Assembly (NCBI RefSeq): GCF_030406605.1
Contig: NZ_CP129104.1
Location: 3,114,687 to 3,178,686, forward strand
Reading direction: 5' to 3'
DNA from: Curtobacterium sp. 458
Lineage (GTDB): Bacteria > Actinomycetota > Actinomycetes > Actinomycetales > Microbacteriaceae
Length of the DNA stretch: 64,000 bases
In this document: one piece after another, positions 58,907-64,000 of the stretch
How the letters are laid out: the number at the start of each line of letters is the position of its first letter
How positions within the stretch are numbered: the stretch's first letter is position 1
The notes under the pieces: generated by a model
What the model saw: the letters and a program-made list of their open reading frames with translations, nothing else
What the model was told of the DNA's origin: nothing
Database searches by the model: none
Made by a program: the position numbers and the translations under genes

Positions 58907-59889
58907 GCCTGCTCCTGCCGTTCCAGCCGAGCGACGGTCGCGGCCGGCACACCGAGCGACGACGCACCGGCGGATGGTGCTGAGCCGGGCCGTCGCGGAG
59001 CCGACGAACGTCGGGGCGCCGCGGGTGCACCAGCGGCACCGGTTCCGGCCGGCCGGCGCTTGACCGGGCGGGAGGCCGTGGCGGCGAGGGTCTTCACGTA
59101 GGGGTCGACCGGGTTGTCGAGCACCTCGTCGAACGTCCCGAGCCCGACGAGCCGACCGTCGGCCATGACGGCGACTCGGTCGGCGAGGGCACGTGCCTCG
59201 CGGAGGTCGCTCGACACGACGACCGCCGAGAACTGGCGACCCTGCTGCAGGTTGGCGAGGGCCTCGAGCACCGACTGCCGCACGAGCACGTCGACGCCAC
59301 GGGCCGGTTCGTCGGCGACGAGCAGCTGCGGCTCGAGGATCAGCGCACGGGCGAGCGCGACACGCTGCCGCTGACCGCTCGAGAGCTCCCACGTGTTGAG
59401 GCGCATCGACCCGAGCGGCAGGTGCACGGCGTCGAGCAGCCGAGCGACCATGAGGCCCGCTTCCTTGCGGTCGAACCGGCGGTCGCGCACGTAGATCGGC
59501 TCGGCGACGGCCTCGCCGACGGTGAGGTCGGGGCTCAGCCGGTCAGCGGCGTCCTGCGGGAGGTACCCGATCCGCCCGCTCAGCCGGTCGAGCTTCCGCG
59601 ACGACGCCCGCAGGCCGCGGGTCTTCTGCCCGAGGACCGTCAGTTCGCCGCCGATGATCTGGCGCCGGTACGCGCCCTCGCCCTCGCCGTGCGCGCCGAG
59701 CTGGCCGGCGATCGCCGCCGCCAACGTCGACTTGCCCGATCCGGACTCACCGAGGACGGCGAGGATCTCCCCCTGTCGCAGCGACAGGCTCACGCCGTCG
59801 ACCGCGCGGATCGGTTCCCCCGCTCGGCCGCTCCGGTACTCGATCGACACGTCGTCCGCGACGACCGCCGGGCCGTTCACCGCGATCAT
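58903..59889 (-). CDS. ABC transporter ATP-binding protein (peptide/Ni type)
   Basis: A 328-residue ATPase: Walker A VLGESGSGKSTLAAAI, Q-loop LPQDAADRLSPDLT, signature LSSGQRQRVALARAL, Walker B LLVADEPARGVDVL and the switch region VVSSDLREA (Ser instead of the usual His, an oddity that may lower ATP hydrolysis). The C-terminal 65 residues are a Pro/Ala/Arg-rich tail. It is separated from the double ATPase gene by a hairpin of about 145 bp spacing and may serve the same or a different transporter. Confidence 0.82.
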   Translation of the reverse strand: MIAVNGPAVVADDVSIEYRSGRAGEPIRAVDGVSLSLRQGEILAVLGESGSGKSTLAAAIAGQLGAHGEGEGAYRRQIIGGELTVLGQKTRGLRASSRKLDRLSGRIGYLPQDAADRLSPDLTVGEAVAEPIYVRDRRFDRKEAGLMVARLLDAVHLPLGSMRLNTWELSSGQRQRVALARALILEPQLLVADEPARGVDVLVRQSVLEALANLQQGRQFSAVVVSSDLREARALADRVAVMADGRLVGLGTFDEVLDNPVDPYVKTLAATASRPVKRRPAGTGAAGAPAAPRRSSAPRRPGSAPSAGASSLGVPAATVARLERQEQA

Positions 59890-59974
59890 GGGTCCCCTTC
59901 CACGCCGCCCCCTGGCGGCGGTCCGCGCGGCGACGTGGGAGACGTCGCCGCGTGTGCACAGCAGTGGAGGCGAC

Positions 59975-60023
59975 AGCCTGGAGGCGCGGCGCGCGTCGTC
60001 GACGCGGGTCGCGCCTCCAGGCT
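59975..60023 (-). terminator. 14-bp hairpin between two ABC ATPase genes
   Basis: AGCCTGGAGGCGCG (59975-59988) and CGCGCCTCCAGGCT (60010-60023) form a perfect stem with a 21-nt loop, 13 bp past the stop of the double ATPase gene. It has no T-tract. It may end or weaken transcription before the following ATPase and dehydrogenase genes. Confidence 0.6.
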
Positions 60024-60035
60024 GGCGCGGTCGGG

Positions 60036-61742
60036 TCAGGACCCGACGTTCTCCAGTCGCTCCAGCGTACGCCGTCGCTCGGCCTGTTCGGCCGGGTCCG
60101 GCACCGGGAGCGACGCCAGGAGACGCTGCGTGTAGGGGTGCTGCGGCGCGCCGAGGACCTGCGCGGTGGTCCCGGTCTCCACGAGGTCACCGCGGTACAG
60201 CACCGCGATCCGGTCGGAGAGCGCGCCGACCACGGCCAGGTCGTGGCTGATGAAGAGCGACGCGAACCCGAGGTCCTGCTGGAGTTCCAGGAACAGTTCG
60301 AGCACGCGTGCCTGCACCGACACGTCGAGCGCACTCGTCGGCTCGTCGGCGATGAGGAGCTTCGGCCGGAGCGCGAGCGACCGGGCGAGCGACGCGCGCT
60401 GACGCTGACCGCCGGACAGCTCGTGCGGGTAGCGGTCGCCGTACGCCGCCGGCAGCTGCACCGCCTCGAGCAGTTCGTCGACGCGCTTCCGGGCCGCTCG
60501 CGGGCTGCGGACCTCGCCGTGCACGACGAGCGGCTCGGCGACGCACTCCGCGATCGTGAGCAGTGGGTTGAACGACGTCGCCGGGTCCTGGAACACGAAC
60601 CCGATGTCCTTGCGGTGCCGCTTGAAGTCCCGCTCCCGGTAACCGAGCATCTCGGTGCCGAGGACGTTCAGCGAGCCGCCCGTGACCCGGGTGAGCCCGG
60701 CGATCGCCCGACCGATGGTGGTCTTGCCCGAGCCGGACTCCCCCACCAGGCCGAGGACCTCACCGGGGCGGATCGCGAGGTCGACGCCCTTGACCGCCTT
60801 GAACGCGTGCGACCCGAGCCGGCCGGGGTACTCGATCTCGAGTCCCTTCGCCGACACGAGCGGCTCGACGTCCTCCGAGATCGCGGCTCGGCGCGCCGTG
60901 CCCGTCGAGGCCTCGAGTCGGGGCACCGCAGCGAGCAGACGCTTCGTGTAGTCGGCCTGCGGGTTCGCGAAGAGCTCGCGGACCGGGGCCTCCTCGACGA
61001 TCTCGCCCTGGTACATCACGGCGACGCGGTCGGCCAGGTCGGCCACCACGCCCATGTTGTGGGTGATGATGACGATCGCCGCGCCGAACTCGTCGCGGCA
61101 GCGCCGGAGGAGGTCGAGGATCTCCGCCTGCACGGTCACGTCGAGCGCGGTGGTCGGCTCGTCGGCGATGATGACGCTCGGCTCGAGGGCCAGCGCCGAC
61201 GCGATCACGACGCGCTGCTTCTGCCCGCCGGAGAACTGGTGCGGGAAGTGGTCGACGCGCTCCTCCGGGTCGGGGATCCCGACGCGGCGGAGGTAGTCGA
61301 TCGCCTTCGCCCGGGCGTCCTTCTTCGAGACCCCGCCGTGGGCGCGGAGTCCCTCGGCGATCTGCCACCCGACCGTGAAGACCGGGTTGAGCGCGGTGCT
61401 CGGTTCCTGGAAGACCATCGCGCCCGCGGTGCCGCGGAGCTCGCGGAGCTTCTGCGCGCCGACGCTCACCACGTCGGTGCCGTCGAGGTACACGGCCCCG
61501 CCGAGGGTCGCGGTCTCGGGCATGAGCCGGAGCATGCTCCGCGCGGTCACCGACTTGCCCGAACCCGACTCGCCGACGAGGGCGAGGACCTCGCCCGGCC
61601 GCACGTCGATGCTGACGCCCTTGACGGCGTCGACGGCACCGTTGTCGGTGGCGAAGGTCACGGTCAGGTCGTCGACGACGGCGACCGGCTCGGCGCGCGG
61701 TGCGCGGGCGTCGGCCGGGAGGCCCGTGGTTGCGTCCGTCAT
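60036..61742 (-). CDS. Fused double ATPase of a dipeptide/oligopeptide ABC transporter
   Basis: A 568-residue protein with two complete ABC ATPase halves (DppD-DppF fusion). Half 1: LVGESGSGKSVTARSMLRL, FPHQFSGGQKQRVVIASAL, VIIADEPTTALDVTVQ, IIITHNMGVVADLADRV. Half 2: LVGESGSGKTTIGRAIAGL, YPHELSGGQRQRASLARSL, LLIADEPTSALDVSVQ, LFISHDLAVVGALSDRI. Each half ends in the peptide-transport motif (ADYTKRLLAAVP; HPYTQRLLASLP). It powers uptake through the two upstream permeases. The start overlaps the permease stop by 4 nt. Confidence 0.94.
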   Translation of the reverse strand: MTDATTGLPADARAPRAEPVAVVDDLTVTFATDNGAVDAVKGVSIDVRPGEVLALVGESGSGKSVTARSMLRLMPETATLGGAVYLDGTDVVSVGAQKLRELRGTAGAMVFQEPSTALNPVFTVGWQIAEGLRAHGGVSKKDARAKAIDYLRRVGIPDPEERVDHFPHQFSGGQKQRVVIASALALEPSVIIADEPTTALDVTVQAEILDLLRRCRDEFGAAIVIITHNMGVVADLADRVAVMYQGEIVEEAPVRELFANPQADYTKRLLAAVPRLEASTGTARRAAISEDVEPLVSAKGLEIEYPGRLGSHAFKAVKGVDLAIRPGEVLGLVGESGSGKTTIGRAIAGLTRVTGGSLNVLGTEMLGYRERDFKRHRKDIGFVFQDPATSFNPLLTIAECVAEPLVVHGEVRSPRAARKRVDELLEAVQLPAAYGDRYPHELSGGQRQRASLARSLALRPKLLIADEPTSALDVSVQARVLELFLELQQDLGFASLFISHDLAVVGALSDRIAVLYRGDLVETGTTAQVLGAPQHPYTQRLLASLPVPDPAEQAERRRTLERLENVGS

Positions 61743-62734
61743 GCGGCCGCTCCTTCCGTGCTGGCCGCCTGCTTGCGCGACACGAGCTGCTTCAGCCGGC
61801 GGCGGGCGCGCAGACGGGGGTCGGAGATGTCGTTGAGGCTCTCACCGATGAAGGTCACGCCGAGCACGAGCACGACGATCGCGACACCGGGGAAGACACC
61901 CGTCCACCACACGCCCGACGCGACGTCGGACAGCGCGCGGCTGAGGTCGTAGCCCCACTCGGCGCCGGCGGTCGGGCCGATGCCGAACCCGAGGAAGCCG
62001 AGGCCCGCGAGCGTCAGGATCGCGTCGCTCGCGTTGAGGGTGAGGATGAGCGGGAGGCTCCGCGTGCTGTTGCGCAGGACGTGCCTGGTCATGATCCGCC
62101 ACGGGTTGGTCCCCATGACGCGGGCCGACTCGACGAACGCCTCGTTCTTCAGGCGGACGGCCTCGGCGCGGACGACCCGGAAGTACTGCGGCACGTAGAC
62201 CACCGTGATCGAGATCGCCGCGGCGATGATGCCGCCCGCGTAGCTCGAGTTCCCGCCGGAGACCACGATCGAGACGACGATCGCGAGGAGCAGCGACGGG
62301 AAGGCGTAGATCGCGTCCGCGACGACGACCAGGATCCGGTCGAGCCAGCCGCCGAGGTAGCCGGAGACCATGCCGAGGATCACACCGATCGTGATCGACA
62401 CGATGACCGCGACGATGACGACGAGGACGGCCGTGCGAGCGCCGTAGACGACGCGGCTGAACACGTCGAACCCACCGACCGTGGTGCCCCAGATGTGCTC
62501 GGGGCTCGGCGCCGCCGTACGCGGGAAGCCCTGGCCGTCTGCACCCTGCAGCTGGCCGAAGCTGTACGGGGCGATGAGCGGCGCGGCGATCGCGACGATG
62601 AGGTACAGGGCGCAGATGACCACGCCGGTGATGAGCATGGCACGCTGCCAGCCGGTGCTCCTGCGGAGCTGGACGACCACGGGCAGGCGCTTCCACAGCG
62701 GCTCGTGGCGGTCGACGAGGGCGGTGTCGGCCAT
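61739..62734 (-). CDS. Peptide ABC transporter permease (DppC type)
   Basis: From the ATG at 62734 the protein has 331 residues with an N-terminal OppC-type segment (WQRAMLITGVVICALYLIVAIAAPLIAPYSF) and a further five membrane segments. The EAA loop is NEAFVESARVMGTNPWRIMTRHVLRNS. The long C-terminal tail (FIGESLNDISDPRLRARRRLKQL) is typical. It pairs with the DppB-type permease gene just upstream (2-bp gap). Confidence 0.93.
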   Translation of the reverse strand: MADTALVDRHEPLWKRLPVVVQLRRSTGWQRAMLITGVVICALYLIVAIAAPLIAPYSFGQLQGADGQGFPRTAAPSPEHIWGTTVGGFDVFSRVVYGARTAVLVVIVAVIVSITIGVILGMVSGYLGGWLDRILVVVADAIYAFPSLLLAIVVSIVVSGGNSSYAGGIIAAAISITVVYVPQYFRVVRAEAVRLKNEAFVESARVMGTNPWRIMTRHVLRNSTRSLPLILTLNASDAILTLAGLGFLGFGIGPTAGAEWGYDLSRALSDVASGVWWTGVFPGVAIVVLVLGVTFIGESLNDISDPRLRARRRLKQLVSRKQAASTEGAAA

Positions 62735-62736
62735 CG

Positions 62737-63843
62737 CTAGAACCTCACTCTCGGGTCGATGAGCGCGGCGACGACGTCGACGACGAAGTTCGTCACCGCG
62801 ACGATCACCGCGAGCATCGCGACGATGCCCTGGACCGCGACGAAGTCGCGGGCCGACAGGTACTGGTTGAGCTCGAAGCCGAGCCCGCGCCACCCGAAGG
62901 TGGTCTCGGTCAGGACGGAACCACCGAGCAGCATGGCGATCTGGAGCCCCATCACCGTGATGATCGGCACGAGGGCGGGACGGAAGGCGTGCGTCCGGAC
63001 GAGCCGTGCCTCCCGGACGCCGCGCGAGCGGGCCGCATCCACGTACTCGGAACCGAGCGAGCCGATCATGTTGGCGCGCACGAGGCGGAGGAAGATGCCG
63101 GCTGTGAGCAGACCGAGCGTCAGCGCGGGCAGGACGGCGTGCGCGAGCACGTCGCCGATGATCTGGGCGTTGCCGGTGCGGAGCGCGTCGACGATGTAGA
63201 TGCCGCTCGCGCCGGGGATGTTGTCGAGCACGAGGCTGACCCGGGTCGACGCGCGGTCACCGAGCGGCAACCAACCGAGCCACACCGAGAACACGAGCTT
63301 GAGGAGCAGACCGCCGAAGAACACCGGCGTCGCGTACGTCAGGATCGCGAGGGCACGGAACAGCACGTCCGGCCACTTGTCGCGGACGTACGCCGCGAGC
63401 ATGCCGAGCGGGATGCCGAGGACGAGGGCGACGATGAGCGCGTAGAACACGAGCTCGGCCGTCGCGCCGCCGTACTGCAGGATGATCTCGGTGATCGGTC
63501 GGTGGTCCGTCGTCGTCTCGCCGAAGTCCAGCCGGACGATGTTGCCGAGGTACTCGAAGTACTGCACGAGGACCGGCCGGTCGTAGCCCGCCGCGTGCAG
63601 GCGTTCCTGCAGCTGGTCGGGCGTGAGGCGACCGCCGACGGACGCGGTGATCGGGTTCCCGATGACGCGCATCAGGAAGAACACGAGCGTCACGAGGATG
63701 AAGACGGTCGGGAAGATCAGGAGGAACCGGACGAGGACGTACCGGCCGAGTCCGCCGCCCTGCCCCTTGGCACGTCGCTGTGCCTGGGGCTTGGTGGGGT
63801 CGGTGGCCAGGTCCGAGCTCGCCTCCGGGGTGCTGAGGGTCAC
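62737..63843 (-). CDS. Peptide ABC transporter permease (DppB type)
   Basis: A 368-residue permease. After a basic N-terminal segment it shows FLLIFPTVFILVTLVFFLMRVIGNPI, the DppB-type LTPDQLQERLHAAGYDRPVLVQYFEYLGNIVRLDFGETT, and the EAA loop GSEYVDAARSRGVREARLVRTHAFRPALVPI. It forms the channel with the DppC-type partner. A strong hairpin separates it from the binding-protein gene upstream. Confidence 0.94.
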   Translation of the reverse strand: MTLSTPEASSDLATDPTKPQAQRRAKGQGGGLGRYVLVRFLLIFPTVFILVTLVFFLMRVIGNPITASVGGRLTPDQLQERLHAAGYDRPVLVQYFEYLGNIVRLDFGETTTDHRPITEIILQYGGATAELVFYALIVALVLGIPLGMLAAYVRDKWPDVLFRALAILTYATPVFFGGLLLKLVFSVWLGWLPLGDRASTRVSLVLDNIPGASGIYIVDALRTGNAQIIGDVLAHAVLPALTLGLLTAGIFLRLVRANMIGSLGSEYVDAARSRGVREARLVRTHAFRPALVPIITVMGLQIAMLLGGSVLTETTFGWRGLGFELNQYLSARDFVAVQGIVAMLAVIVAVTNFVVDVVAALIDPRVRF

Positions 63844-63869
63844 GGGTGGGTGCCTTTCGGGACGTGGTC

Positions 63870-63898
63870 AGGGGGCGCTCCGTCGTGGAGCGCCCCCT
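63870..63898 (-). terminator. 12-bp hairpin between binding-protein and permease genes
   Basis: AGGGGGCGCTCC (63870-63881) and GGAGCGCCCCCT (63887-63898) form a perfect stem with a 5-nt loop. It lies just after the stop of the binding-protein gene. In such operons a partial terminator here keeps the binding protein more abundant than the permeases. Confidence 0.75.
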
Positions 63899-63913
63899 GG
63901 GGTCACATCGGTG

Positions 63914-64000
63914 TTACTTGGAGAGGGTCGCGTAGCGGAACTTGAACGAGGCGTCGAGGGTCAGGCCCTTGACGTCCTTGCCGGCGACGGCGATCGACTT
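63914..64000 (-). CDS. Peptide ABC transporter substrate-binding protein (only C-terminus in window)
   Basis: The last 28 residues of a minus-strand protein (VAGKDVKGLTLDASFKFRYATLSK then TAA at 63914-63916) match the usual C-terminus of family 5 dipeptide/oligopeptide-binding proteins (KGL..D..F.FR.A.L). It leads the transport operon. The rest lies beyond the window. Confidence 0.8.
   Translation of the reverse strand, partial: KSIAVAGKDVKGLTLDASFKFRYATLSK

Overview
The window is high-GC DNA from an actinobacterium, most likely a member of the Microbacteriaceae and possibly Curtobacterium. This rests on the actinobacterial order aceE - fasR-like regulator - fabD - fabH - acpP - fabF, an actinobacterial DUF3145 gene, many GTG starts with GTGA/ATGA stop-start overlaps, and apparently leaderless promoters. 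The genus is an inference from overall feel, not from a marker gene.

Layout. 1-9.5 kb is a stress and ion-resistance block: a cut uracil-DNA-glycosylase-like gene, a TDT/SLAC1-type transporter with a divergent LysR regulator, then a tightly coupled minus-strand run usp - gpmA - crcB - crcB - ppa plus an enolase gene. These are two fluoride channel subunits together with the classical fluoride-sensitive enzymes. Its 5' leader folds like a fluoride riboswitch, followed by a hairpin that covers the ribosome binding site. Diverging from it is a probable copper-responsive group (CsoR-like operator, DUF6153-like, DUF305 lipoprotein, permease). 9.5-20 kb is accessory DNA: a broken MFS transporter fused to a frameshifted gene fragment, an excisionase and tyrosine integrase, a PIN protein coupled to an ImmA/IrrE-like protein that has lost HExxH, and a large AAA_13 (PrrC/RloC-like) ATPase lying between an intact tRNA-Val and a displaced 5' half of the same tRNA.

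20-33.6 kb returns to backbone: small enzymes (kinases, acetyltransferases, PHP phosphoesterase), a sugar locus (GH4 hydrolase and DeoR regulator diverging from a PfkB kinase and an ABC importer), an MBL hydrolase, an aldo/keto reductase and a His-rich lipoprotein. 33.7-41.1 kb is an unusual biosynthetic-looking cluster: a PaaK-like adenylating enzyme and an Acg-like nitroreductase diverge from an AcpS-like transferase, a carrier protein, an acyl-CoA dehydrogenase, an amino acid:[carrier protein] ligase and a double alpha/beta-hydrolase. All the parts needed to load and modify a carrier-bound amino acid are present.

41.2-51 kb holds an alpha/beta hydrolase, a peroxiredoxin, pyruvate dehydrogenase E1 and the type II fatty acid synthesis operon with two palindromes in front of fabD. 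51-58 kb holds DUF3145, DUF1684, an AI-2E family transporter, a glycosyltransferase, a DMT transporter, peptide deformylase and two tRNAs. 57.9-64 kb is a dipeptide/oligopeptide ABC transporter read on the minus strand (binding protein cut by the window edge, two permeases, a fused double ATPase, a further ATPase) ending in a D-2-hydroxyacid dehydrogenase. No CRISPR array, rRNA or insertion-sequence transposase was recognised.
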